A DNA stretch of 64,000 nt from Caldilineaceae bacterium (GTDB taxonomy: Bacteria > Chloroflexota > Anaerolineae > Caldilineales > Caldilineaceae), in NCBI GenBank assembly GCA_026645575.1, contig JAPKMW010000056.1:8002-72001 (forward strand), written 5' to 3'. Below, one piece after another: positions 1 through 7,950 of the stretch. Each line of letters begins with the position of its first letter. Positions within the stretch are counted from its first letter, which is position 1. The notes under the pieces are model-generated. The model saw only the letters and a program-made list of their open reading frames with translations, did no database searches and had not been told where the DNA came from. A program made the position numbers and the translations under genes.

Positions 1-1816
1 GGTCGAGCCAGTGTCCTGCCGTTTTGCCCAAGCCCAAGCTACCGGCGCGTTCGGCGCGGACGGCCTTACCCGCTATCGCTAGCCATTGTTCCAGTTGTTG
101 CTGATCCGCCTGGTGCGTGGCTGGGATCTGGTCGGTATCCAGCAGCGTCACCTCATCCAGTGTCGTGTTGTGCAACCCCGGCACAAAGTAGGTGTCCGCC
201 GGAATCGTCCAGCCGTGCGCCACCAGGCCGGCCCGCACATCGGGGTCGTTCAGCAACAGCGCAGCCACGCGGCTGTTGATTGCCCCGCTGTGGCCGCCAC
301 ACGCGCCACAATCCAACCCGGCGGCGTGGGGGTTATTGGTGCTGCTGCTGCCATGTCCACAGAGCAGAATCAAGCGGGCAAAGCGTTGACGCAGTCCCAT
401 ATTTTTGAGAATGCCGGCAGCTATGGCCACCCGGGTCGCCAGCGGTACGCCACGACCATTCACCCCCGGTTGCAAGGTAAAGGGCGCATGGGTTTCGTCG
501 TGATCAGCGTTGCGCCGCCACTGCAAGGCATCGCCGGCCAGGGTCAATCCATAGGCCAGCCCCAACAATTCCACATAGGTGAAGGTGGCCGGCGTCTGCT
601 GGATCGCTTTGACCACAGCGCGCAGGTTGTCCGGCGCCGGCGCCAGCGATTGCAACTTCACCCCCGGTTGCAACAAAACCGGACAGCGGGCGCTGCTCAC
701 GCCGTTGGCCGCCCAGTCGAGACTGACGCCAAAGAAGCCGGCAAAGCCGATGGTCTGGATGGCCGGATGTTGCGCTTCCAGATGACGACGCAACAGTTCC
801 GAACGGACATCAATACAGAAGGCGGCTTGTACAACGGGCCGAGTATCATTGCTCTCTTGGGTGGTTGCCGCTTTCATCTTCCCCAGCAACCGGCTAGTAT
901 AGCCATCTTCCAATGCCTCTTGAAAGACCGCCAGCACTGTTTCATCTTCGACCAGCGGGCCGGTGATGGCGGGAGGTAGCGGCGTTGTGACCAGCAGATC
1001 AACCAGAGCGGCATCACAGCAAACCCGGATCGCCAACAGATCGGCCAGTGTGTCCGACGCTGGCGCGCCAACGGCCCAACTGGCGCGCCGCCAGTACGAG
1101 GCCCAACCAAAGACGCCCCCCAACAAGCGGTAGAGATAGCGGCTACGCTCCGTCGGCGCCAGGGCCAGCCGTTCCACCATGACGATTATCGCCTCTTCTG
1201 CCGTGATCGGCAGGGTGCGCGCCCAGGCGCGCCAGCCCGCTAAACCGGTCGCTTCCAACGAACGATCGACCTGCGCCGCTTCCCGCCAGGAAGCATAAAG
1301 CCCGTTGGGATCGGCGGTTTTCTTCGCCGCCTGCACGCTACACCAGAGCGCCGCATGGCGAATCAGGGTGTTCGACCAGTCGCCGCCAGTGTGTTGATCA
1401 TAACGTTCAGCAAAGGTCAAGACGCGTTGGGTCGGGCGCATGGGCATTGGCGCCGTACCGACCAGAATGGCTTCCAGCGCGGCGGCATCACGCCCAACGC
1501 GCGCTGCGGCTTGCGCCAGATCTCGCTGGTCGAAGGCGCCTTCGTTGCGCCGCTGACGATAAAAGGCTAGCCCTGGCAGCAAGCGTCCGCCAATGCCATC
1601 CCAAATTTCTTGCGCCGCCGCCGGCATTGCTTCGCCGGCAAAGCCTAAAAAGGGATTGACGGCGACATAATTCGCGAGATCCCACAGGGGTGGAATGCGA
1701 GCGCAGACGGTTTCGATTTCAGCTTCGATTTCAGCGCGCAGATTCTGCGGTACGGTTGTTTCTACGCGGTCTGGCGCATCCGGCGTCAAGGTCAGCACAG
1801 TACTTGGCTTAAGCAT
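1..1816 (-). CDS. dabA: DabA, inorganic carbon uptake subunit (UPF0753/DUF2309), 3' end outside window
   Basis: Zinc-dependent, carbonic-anhydrase-like subunit of the DAC complex, which with DabB drives vectorial CO2-to-bicarbonate conversion at the inner face of the membrane. About 605 codons are present; the usual length is 800-1000, so the C-terminus is lost at the window edge. The family zinc and catalytic residues are visible: C334 and D336 in CIDVRSE, H488 in LCGHGS, and C503 in LDCGACGG. The 15-residue spacing between the last His and Cys matches the spacing I recall for characterised DabA. The ATG at 1816 overlaps the dabB stop by eight bases (ATGCTTAA), so the two are translationally coupled. 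The reading is direct and the function is by family. The organism need not be autotrophic, since DAC also serves heterotrophs that need bicarbonate. Confidence 0.93.
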   Translation of the reverse strand, partial: MLKPSTVLTLTPDAPDRVETTVPQNLRAEIEAEIETVCARIPPLWDLANYVAVNPFLGFAGEAMPAAAQEIWDGIGGRLLPGLAFYRQRRNEGAFDQRDLAQAAARVGRDAAALEAILVGTAPMPMRPTQRVLTFAERYDQHTGGDWSNTLIRHAALWCSVQAAKKTADPNGLYASWREAAQVDRSLEATGLAGWRAWARTLPITAEEAIIVMVERLALAPTERSRYLYRLLGGVFGWASYWRRASWAVGAPASDTLADLLAIRVCCDAALVDLLVTTPLPPAITGPLVEDETVLAVFQEALEDGYTSRLLGKMKAATTQESNDTRPVVQAAFCIDVRSELLRRHLEAQHPAIQTIGFAGFFGVSLDWAANGVSSARCPVLLQPGVKLQSLAPAPDNLRAVVKAIQQTPATFTYVELLGLAYGLTLAGDALQWRRNADHDETHAPFTLQPGVNGRGVPLATRVAIAAGILKNMGLRQRFARLILLCGHGSSSTNNPHAAGLDCGACGGHSGAINSRVAALLLNDPDVRAGLVAHGWTIPADTYFVPGLHNTTLDEVTLLDTDQIPATHQADQQQLEQWLAIAGKAVRAERAGSLGLGKTAGHWLD

Positions 1817-3395
1817 ATTCCACCTCGTTCTTGATTCCCGGCTTGATTCCCGGCTTGATTTCGCTTTTGTTTTCTACTTGAATTCCCTGCTTGCGCGGTG
1901 CGCTTTCGCCTTTGCCGCTCAGGTTCTGCCAGATCGTTGCCACCAGACGGTCGGCCAGAATACCAAAATAGAAGCCGTGCAGCGCATGGACAGCAAAGGC
2001 CCGTCCACCAAGCGTGCGTCGCCAAACGGGTTGTAGGATCTGCACCACCGAAAGCAACACAAAGGCCAACACCGGCAGTAGCGCCGCGGCCCAGACCAAT
2101 GGCCCGCTCAACACCGGAACCGGGCCAACCACCGGGGTGAAGAAGAGCGTAGCGCCTTGGTAGAAAAGAAAGGCCAGCAGCGCCAGGGCAAAGGTGGTCA
2201 ACACGGCGTATCGGTTGCGGGCCAATGCAGCATCGGCCCCAGCCACAGGCATGCGGAAAAAGGTCAGCCAGAACTGACCAATCCCCAATGCGACCAGCGC
2301 GGTCAGCGCCAGTTCGCCGGGCGAGTGAAAGGGATTGAACGTGGTGATCAAGGCGGCCAGCGCCAACGCCGGCACAGCTACAGCAATCCCCAGCAAGCCG
2401 TACCCCAAGGCGCGTTGGGGCGAGTCGTGGGCCGGCAGGGTGACAACATCGGGCAGATCACCCGTGCGGAAGAAGGACCACGCCTTATAAAAGCCGTGGC
2501 CGACAATGTGCAGGATCGCCGCCGGAAAGACCGCCAGCCCGATCTGAATCATCATAAAACCCATCTGGCTGACGGTGGACCAGGCCAGGGTGCGTTTGAC
2601 ATTGGTCTGCGCCCACATGGTCACCATGCCCAGCACGACCGTCAGCGTGCCGACCACCACCAACAGGAAGAGCGCCACGGGCGCCGTTGTCAGCAAAGGG
2701 GCAAAGCGCAGCAGCAACACGCCGCCAGCGTTGATAATGCCGGCGTGCATCAGCGCCGAAACGGGCGTTGGCGCCTCCATCGTCTCCGGCAACCAGCTAT
2801 GAAAGGGGAACTGAGCCGATTTGGTCAGGGCGGCTGTAACCACCAGCAAGGCCACCAACGTTGGCGCCAGCGCCCAGGCAACCGGTGTGTTCACCTTTGC
2901 CAGGAAGGTCAATAGGTCAAGCGTTCCCCAGTGCACCCAGATCAGAAAGATTGCCAGCAAGAGAACCAGATCGCCCAGGCGGCTAATCAAGAACTTTTTG
3001 CGGGCAGGCCGTTGCGCTTCAACACGGTCTTGGTAGAAGATAAGCAGGCGGTGTAAGCTCATGCTGGTACAGAACCAGGCGGCAAAGAACAGTAGCAGAT
3101 TGGTCGAGAACATGAGCAGATAGGCCATGACGACGGTTAAGAAAAGCCAGCGTAGAAAGTAGTTCTGGCCCGGCTCGCCATCGAGATAGCGCAGCGAAAA
3201 GCTATAGGCGGTGGCGCCGACGCCGGCCACCAACAACGCCATCACCGTGCTTAAGCGGTCAATCGTAATCCCTGGCAACCGGATCGCTTCTGGAGCGACG
3301 GCCTCGACCAGCAACAGAACACTTGAGAGTAACGTAAGCAGGCCAAGCAGCGCCAGCAGGCCATACTCGGTCCATCCTGTCTTTTGGTAATGCAT
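1809..3395 (-). CDS. dabB: DabB, proton-conducting membrane subunit of the DAC carbon uptake complex (NuoL/MrpA-like)
   Basis: A 528-residue polytopic membrane protein of the proton-conducting transporter family (NuoL, NuoM, MrpA relatives). It is thought to couple the cation gradient to CO2 hydration by DabA. The stretch HSWLPETMEAPTPVSALMH, about residues 200-220, is the family signature, with conserved Glu and His in the proton path. Hydrophobic helices continue to about residue 500, and the tail is short and charged with repeats of the type IKPGIK. It is distinguished from complex I NuoL by its shorter length and by dabA overlapping its stop codon. Start ATG at 3395 has a GGAG ribosome site six bases upstream, which itself lies inside an inverted repeat (see 3401-3444). 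An upstream AAA/winged-helix gene on the same strand may control it. Confidence 0.92.
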   Translation of the reverse strand: MHYQKTGWTEYGLLALLGLLTLLSSVLLLVEAVAPEAIRLPGITIDRLSTVMALLVAGVGATAYSFSLRYLDGEPGQNYFLRWLFLTVVMAYLLMFSTNLLLFFAAWFCTSMSLHRLLIFYQDRVEAQRPARKKFLISRLGDLVLLLAIFLIWVHWGTLDLLTFLAKVNTPVAWALAPTLVALLVVTAALTKSAQFPFHSWLPETMEAPTPVSALMHAGIINAGGVLLLRFAPLLTTAPVALFLLVVVGTLTVVLGMVTMWAQTNVKRTLAWSTVSQMGFMMIQIGLAVFPAAILHIVGHGFYKAWSFFRTGDLPDVVTLPAHDSPQRALGYGLLGIAVAVPALALAALITTFNPFHSPGELALTALVALGIGQFWLTFFRMPVAGADAALARNRYAVLTTFALALLAFLFYQGATLFFTPVVGPVPVLSGPLVWAAALLPVLAFVLLSVVQILQPVWRRTLGGRAFAVHALHGFYFGILADRLVATIWQNLSGKGESAPRKQGIQVENKSEIKPGIKPGIKNEVEYA

Positions 3396-3400
3396 TAGGC

Positions 3401-3444
3401 TCTCCGAACTTCTTTTAATATCTTTTTATATCTTTATTCGGAGA
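3401..3444 (-). promoter_or_regulatory. Inverted repeat in the dabB leader that includes the ribosome binding site
   Basis: Two perfect 8-base arms, TCTCCGAA and TTCGGAGA (3401-3408 and 3437-3444), enclose a 28-base very AT-rich loop containing near-tandem AAAGATAT units. In the mRNA sense the second arm holds the GGAG that serves the dabB start at 3395. The arrangement would allow ribosome-site masking or binding of a dimeric regulator. No experiment or homologue supports this; it is read from the sequence only. Confidence 0.4.
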
Positions 3445-3529
3445 TAATAACATACCAACGATCAATAACACAAGTTTTACAACCAACTTTTGTCGAAATT
3501 TGTCGGAAAGCGATAAGAGTCAGTGCAAA

Positions 3530-4975
3530 TCAAGCCGCGCTTTCCGGGTAGAGGATGTAGCCTTGCCCGCGCACGGCGAGCAGACGGCGGGGTTGTTTGG
3601 GGTCAATTTCAATCTTCTCACGAATGCGCTCGATCAACTTTTGCAATGCACTATCCGAAGGCGTCCCATCAGCCCAGAGCGCGCGCTTGAGGCTCTCACG
3701 GTCACAGACAACACCAGCATGGGCAGTAAGATAAGCATAGAGCGCGCCTTCAAGATGGGTAAAGGCTGGTCCAGGCCCACCCAAGGTTTGGTTTGTCGGC
3801 GTTCCCGAAATCGATTCCGCCGCCGACAGCGGGCTGCTGGTCAACTCCGGTGTAACGCCTGAGGCCACAAGTGTACCACTCTGCTGGATAAAACGCTGCA
3901 TGACCGTGGCAAAGAGCCGCCACCGTGTACCATCCTGCTCCACCACCCCCAAGCGGGCAAGCAGCAGCAGCAGAGGTTGGTCACCCGGCACTCCCAGGCC
4001 ACTGCCGGCCAGCCGCTGCACCAACGGCTGCGCGCTAGTGATCTGCCCTAATGCCTGCCAGATCGCCTGACAGAGGGGCCGCGCCGTGTCAAAAAACTGT
4101 TGCTCCAGTGCTTGCCCGTTGACGGGGGTGCGTGGTTGCGCCTCATGATGATCATAAAGCAGCGCACAGGCCATTGTCAGCAGATCGGGGTGGCGACCAG
4201 CCAAGCGTAGAAGTAGCGTCTGTTCCTGTGTGCTAAACCGAACGGCGCTCTCCGTGGTTGTGCTACGGGTCATCAAGGCTTGGGCTGCCGCCGGTTCCAA
4301 TTGACCCAGGTAAACGGTGTTGGCAAAGAGATTCCAGAAGGAGGAGGACGCCTGCCAGGTGTTTGGCTCGTAAAACTCGTGGAGCGGGCGCGAACTGGTC
4401 GCGACAAAGGCGACCCGCTCGCCCAGCGTCGGGTCTTGGGCCAGGGTGCGCAGCAGGCTCCCGGTGACGCGTGGCAAGCGGGCAATGCCCTCGGCGTTGT
4501 CGATCAGCAATAAAACCAAGTCAGTGGTGGAGCGGCGAATGGTATCGGCCATGCTATGCCAGAGCGTTTGCAGTTGTTCCAGCACCGGCAAATCGCTGTG
4601 ACCTGGATCAGGTGGAAACGGTTGGGCGCTGCTGACCGCCAATTCTTGTGCCAGCGCCCGGTAGAGATCACGCCAGAAGTAGAGCGCCCCTTCTGGATGG
4701 TTGCCATCCAGGTCGCTATAGGGGCCGGCATTAACATAGACCGCCAGCACCTGCTGTTTGTCGCCAAAGCGGAATTGCCGTTGTGAAGCTGGTAAGTGCG
4801 CCTGTTGCTGCAAGTGGTAGAGCAAAGAGGTTTTCCCGCTGCGCGGCAACCCCACCACGGCACAACACTGTGGCGGTTGCGCGGCCAGTTGTTGACCAAT
4901 GGTCGCCAACTCGGCGGCGCGGCCATAAAAGGCGGTCGGCTCCAAGATCGGTTTGCGATTGCGAAACGGGTTCAT
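3530..4975 (-). CDS. AAA/STAND-type ATPase with C-terminal OmpR-type winged-helix DNA-binding domain
   Basis: A 481-residue protein. The P-loop GLPRSGKTS is at residues 42-50, preceded by a YGRAAEL segment typical of AAA_16/ATPase domains. A Walker-B-like strand LVLLLIDNAEG lies near residue 175. The last 75 residues (ending RLLAVRGQGYILYPESAA) form a Trans_reg_C winged helix of the OmpR/PhoB type. A central helical region links the two. The architecture suggests a nucleotide-switch transcription factor. It reads toward dabB with a 134-bp gap, so control of the carbon-uptake operon is a reasonable guess but unproven. A probable promoter lies at 5024-5053. No strong ribosome site precedes the ATG at 4975. 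Confidence 0.8.
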   Translation of the reverse strand: MNPFRNRKPILEPTAFYGRAAELATIGQQLAAQPPQCCAVVGLPRSGKTSLLYHLQQQAHLPASQRQFRFGDKQQVLAVYVNAGPYSDLDGNHPEGALYFWRDLYRALAQELAVSSAQPFPPDPGHSDLPVLEQLQTLWHSMADTIRRSTTDLVLLLIDNAEGIARLPRVTGSLLRTLAQDPTLGERVAFVATSSRPLHEFYEPNTWQASSSFWNLFANTVYLGQLEPAAAQALMTRSTTTESAVRFSTQEQTLLLRLAGRHPDLLTMACALLYDHHEAQPRTPVNGQALEQQFFDTARPLCQAIWQALGQITSAQPLVQRLAGSGLGVPGDQPLLLLLARLGVVEQDGTRWRLFATVMQRFIQQSGTLVASGVTPELTSSPLSAAESISGTPTNQTLGGPGPAFTHLEGALYAYLTAHAGVVCDRESLKRALWADGTPSDSALQKLIERIREKIEIDPKQPRRLLAVRGQGYILYPESAA

Positions 4976-5319
4976 GCGGCGCTGGTTCCTCTATCGGCAC
5001 GGCTGGTGGTTTACATAGCGTAAAGTATAACAGGGAAGGGGACGTTTTGTCGATAAAAAGACATCCTGAGACATGGAGAGACGGAAGGACACTGTTGCTC
5101 TGCCTAGGGACAAGCGCTGATTGCAGCTTTTTGCCCTTTGGGGATGATGGTCCGCCAGTGCGTGAAATGGCCTTTGCCAAAATTCGCGCCTGTCTGCTTG
5201 GTACTGCCTACCAGTGAATACTGGTCAACTTTTTTATCGTGCACATCCGGTGCTAAACCACTCAACAAGTCAAGAATTCCGCCAGCAACTGTTACGGAGT
5301 CTAACAACGGACCGAATCA
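4976..5319. other. Intergenic region of 344 bp
   Basis: Apart from the promoter at 5024-5053, I recognise nothing here. Short ORFs exist on both strands around 5104-5323 (60-70 codons), without ribosome sites or familiar motifs. The segment could be the decayed remnant of a gene, but I cannot name it. Confidence 0.5.
5024..5053 (-). promoter_or_regulatory. Probable sigma-70-type promoter of the AAA/winged-helix gene
   Basis: On the minus strand, TCGACA (5053-5048) is followed by an 18-base spacer and TATACT (5029-5024), about 50 bases before the ATG at 4975. This is a close match to TTGACA/TATAAT by eye only. Confidence 0.45.
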
Positions 5320-6369
5320 CTAACCTAGCTGTTGCTCCCCGCGCAACCAGGCCAAATCAAAACGGGCCAGCGTCAGCCGTTCATAGGGGTGAGCATCACC
5401 TTGCTCATAGAGGCAACAGATGGTCAAATCCGGCAGAACGGCCAGATCCGAGTAGGCTGCCGGCCCGGTATAAAGAACTTTTGTGACTGGCCAGCTTTGG
5501 CCGTCATCCTCGCTCAGGCGCACGGTCAGCTTTTCACGGGTGGTGCTGGCCGGGTTGGCAAAGAGGATGCGCTGGTCATCATAGCGCACCAGGCTAGCCT
5601 GACAGATCGGCTCGACCAGCGTGTCGTCCCAACGAAAACGGGTGAAGGTTGCCCCTTGGTCGTGGCTCCACGCCACGGCCCGCCGCTTCTCGCCCACATA
5701 GTTGCGGCAATTGATATAGATCGCCCCATCCACTGTTTCCACAATCGCACATTCGTTTGTCCCGACATCCACACTGCCGCCAATGTGCCAGCTCCCGCCG
5801 TGGTCGTCGCTGTAGATAACGTGGGAATGATAGGGGTCGCGCTGGCGATCAAAGTGCTGGCCGACAATATGGTCACAAGGAATCACCAACCGACCAGAGC
5901 GTAGCTGGATGCCGTGGGTTGGGCCGGTGGCGTACCACGTCCAGGACGGATCTTTGACCGTGGCGGTGATCTCTTGCGGTGGTGCCCAAGTAACGCCGTC
6001 GTCACTGCTGTGGGTGAGCCAGACGGTACGCGGCGCTTTGCCTTGGGTAATCAGATCCTCGTTACCATCGGCCAGGTTTTTGCAAAAAGGCAACCAGATC
6101 ACGCCGGTCGCCCGATCCACCACGGGGCAAGGGTTGCCGCAAGTCATGCCCCTTTCGGTGACGACAATTTGCAAGGGTTGCCAGGTGACGCCATTGTCCA
6201 GGCTGCGTTTCAGCACCAAATCGATCTCGCCGGCATCGCTGCGACCCGCTTTGCGTCCCTCGGCAAGGGCCAGGAGGGTGCCATGGGTGGTGACAGCCAG
6301 CGCCGGAATCCGAAAGGTGTGGTAGCCTTCCTGACCGCTGGTAAAGAGATCAAACTGGTCGATTTTCAT
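5320..6369 (-). CDS. Sialidase-like exoglycosidase (BNR/Asp-box six-bladed propeller, GH33-like), cytoplasmic
   Basis: A 349-residue protein of the sialidase/neuraminidase superfamily. It shows the FRIP motif with its catalytic-triad arginine at R20, an acidic RSDAGEID segment at 43-50, and Asp boxes of the type S-x-D-x-G-x-x-W (SLDNGVTW, SSDDGVTW, SEDDGQSW). AYSDL near residue 310 probably holds the nucleophilic tyrosine, and NECAIVE probably the partnering glutamate. It has no signal peptide, so it should act on imported glycan fragments. The start at 6369 is supported by a GGGGACA ribosome site. It lies 12 bp downstream of the DUF234 ATPase gene on the same strand. True sialic-acid specificity is not certain, because related propellers cleave other sugars or are arabinanase-like. 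Confidence 0.8.
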   Translation of the reverse strand: MKIDQFDLFTSGQEGYHTFRIPALAVTTHGTLLALAEGRKAGRSDAGEIDLVLKRSLDNGVTWQPLQIVVTERGMTCGNPCPVVDRATGVIWLPFCKNLADGNEDLITQGKAPRTVWLTHSSDDGVTWAPPQEITATVKDPSWTWYATGPTHGIQLRSGRLVIPCDHIVGQHFDRQRDPYHSHVIYSDDHGGSWHIGGSVDVGTNECAIVETVDGAIYINCRNYVGEKRRAVAWSHDQGATFTRFRWDDTLVEPICQASLVRYDDQRILFANPASTTREKLTVRLSEDDGQSWPVTKVLYTGPAAYSDLAVLPDLTICCLYEQGDAHPYERLTLARFDLAWLRGEQQLG

Positions 6370-6381
6370 AGGCTTGTCCCC

Positions 6382-7785
6382 TTACTGCGCTGCTCCCGGC
6401 AATTCTGTGATCGCTTCTGGCGTAAACAGATGTAATTCATCCATCGACAGCGTGTCAACCGTGATTTCACCAAACGCTTTGGCAAAAAAGGCATAATGGG
6501 TTTCCCACTGCGCTGTATCGCCCTGGAGCCAGGTCAAACCTTTTTCGATCAAGATTTCCACATCTTTCGTCGTCACATCGGTCGCACGCCAACGGACTTC
6601 ACCAAAGAGAACTTGTTTCGTCTGGCGGTTGACACCGACCACGTCCACCTGGACACCCCGTTCCCACCAACTGCCCACATCTTGGACAGCAAAGGGAATC
6701 CGCCCCTGACCGGAAGCCAGGAACAAATAGTGCCGCGCCACACTTTCCCACACCGGCGCCACAATGTAGGGCAAATTGAGACGAATTTCCTGTAACGTCT
6801 CCTTTTGCCGTTGATTAATTTCCAACAGCCGGCGATGGGGCGCCACCCAGCGATGCCAAAAGCGCAGAAAGGGATCAACAATGTGATAGGTTCCCTGACG
6901 TTTTGCGCTTTGCACGCGAGTTAACGGCAGGCGGTGTTCGACAACGCCAATGGTCTGCAATTCATGCAGATAATGCTGGGTGGCGGCCAAAGAAAGCTGT
7001 GTCGCTGTCGCCACCTCTTGCCTCGTGTGTGCGCCAGCCGCAATCGTTTCGAGGACGCGGCTAAAGACATCGACTTCCCCCTTTAACTCTTCATGCAGCA
7101 ATAATGGCACTTCATTGAAGAGACCACCCGCCGGATCCAGCAGTTCATTCGCCACATTGCGGAGCAGCGGCGCTTGGGCGTTGACGGTCATTACATTGCG
7201 GGGCATACCCCCCAACACTGCGTAACTTTCAATCAGTTGTTCGGCGGTATAGGTTGGAAAAAAGTGGCGATAATCAGCGGGTTGTAATGGCAACAATTCA
7301 TAGGCCCAAGTATGGCGACGGTAGAGGGGAGCCTGTCCATCCAAGATTTCACGGCGCATTACACTATGCGCCGAACCACTCAGACAGAGAAAGAGCTTGC
7401 TATGCTGTAATGTCGTATCCCAGGCACGCTGTAAAATGGTCGAAAGGCCAGGCGATGAATCGGCCAGGTATGGGTATTCATCAATGATGACAATAAACCG
7501 TTGCTCACGCGCTAGTTCGGCCAGCGCAACAAAGACACTGCTCCAATCAGCAAAGGTGCGTTCCGGTTGCCCAAGCGCTTGGGCAACTTGTTGTGAAAAT
7601 TCACGAAGCAACACCTGATCGGGCAGCCGTGCTGCAAAGAAATAGAGGGACGGCTTGTGTTGACTCCACTCATAGAGTAACGTTGTTTTCCCAACACGCC
7701 GCCGTCCGTAGAGGACAACAAATTCAGCTCCTGGACGAGCGTAGCGCCGATTAAGGTAATCCAGTTCCCGTGTGCGGTTTAACAT
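6382..7785 (-). CDS. Archaeal-type ATPase with DUF234 domain (ATP_bind_2 plus PD-(D/E)xK-like C-terminus)
   Basis: A 467-residue protein. The N-terminal P-loop ATPase has LYGRRRVGKTTLL at about 25-37 and Walker B RFIVIIDEYPYL near 98. A middle winged-helix-like segment (TRQEVATATQLSLAATQHYL) is followed by the conserved HIVDPFLRFWHRWV stretch that marks DUF234. The C-terminal part has VQVDVVGVNRQTKQVLFGEVRW, which looks like the D...ExK core of a nuclease fold with the usual lysine replaced by tryptophan. The family is common in archaea and Chloroflexota, patchily distributed and often near mobile DNA. Its function is unknown. A perfect 20-bp-arm palindrome lies 12 bp upstream and suggests autoregulation. 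Confidence 0.85.
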   Translation of the reverse strand: MLNRTRELDYLNRRYARPGAEFVVLYGRRRVGKTTLLYEWSQHKPSLYFFAARLPDQVLLREFSQQVAQALGQPERTFADWSSVFVALAELAREQRFIVIIDEYPYLADSSPGLSTILQRAWDTTLQHSKLFLCLSGSAHSVMRREILDGQAPLYRRHTWAYELLPLQPADYRHFFPTYTAEQLIESYAVLGGMPRNVMTVNAQAPLLRNVANELLDPAGGLFNEVPLLLHEELKGEVDVFSRVLETIAAGAHTRQEVATATQLSLAATQHYLHELQTIGVVEHRLPLTRVQSAKRQGTYHIVDPFLRFWHRWVAPHRRLLEINQRQKETLQEIRLNLPYIVAPVWESVARHYLFLASGQGRIPFAVQDVGSWWERGVQVDVVGVNRQTKQVLFGEVRWRATDVTTKDVEILIEKGLTWLQGDTAQWETHYAFFAKAFGEITVDTLSMDELHLFTPEAITELPGAAQ

Positions 7786-7796
7786 AGCCTATTCCT

Positions 7797-7849
7797 AAGT
7801 GTATCCTGGTAACATAGCTTCATAAAGTGTATGTTACCAGGATACACTT
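7797..7849. promoter_or_regulatory. Perfect palindrome (20-bp arms, 13-bp spacer) upstream of the DUF234 ATPase
   Basis: The arms AAGTGTATCCTGGTAACATA (7797-7816) and its exact reverse complement (7830-7849) flank 13 bases. Each arm itself contains an imperfect dyad, GTATCC-T-GGTAAC, so the site can be read as two operator copies in opposite orientation. The gene start is at 7785, which places the palindrome over the likely promoter or leader. Candidates are an operator for autoregulation or a recognition site of the ATPase/nuclease itself. Confidence 0.6.
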
Positions 7850-7925
7850 GTCAACTTTTGACAAGCCACTTTTCCTCTACTACGAATGCAATCGAGCAAG
7901 TTCCTGATCTTCTCTGTGTTTCCCT

Positions 7926-7950
7926 AAACTCAAGCGTCCCTCCGGGACGG
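7926..7950 (-). repeat. Copy 1 of a short interspersed repeat (CAAGCGTCCCT-CGGGACGG type)
   Basis: The sequence reads AAACTCAAGCGTCCCT, then CCGGGACGG. It closely matches the reverse complement of 31947-31974, differing mainly at one T/C and one C/A. It supplies the last codons (about PSRRDA and the stop) of the penicillin-acylase gene ending at 7930. Confidence 0.55.

Noticed and set aside
2157..2915. 252-codon plus-strand ORF, and the other long ORFs opposite dabA/dabB (86-979)
   Set aside because: Antisense to strongly conserved DabA and DabB; composition is Gln/Arg/His-rich shadow sequence with no domain.
5104..5323. Small ORFs on both strands in the 5.1-5.3 kb gap
   Set aside because: No ribosome site, no motif, overlapping frames on both strands; left as unexplained intergenic DNA.
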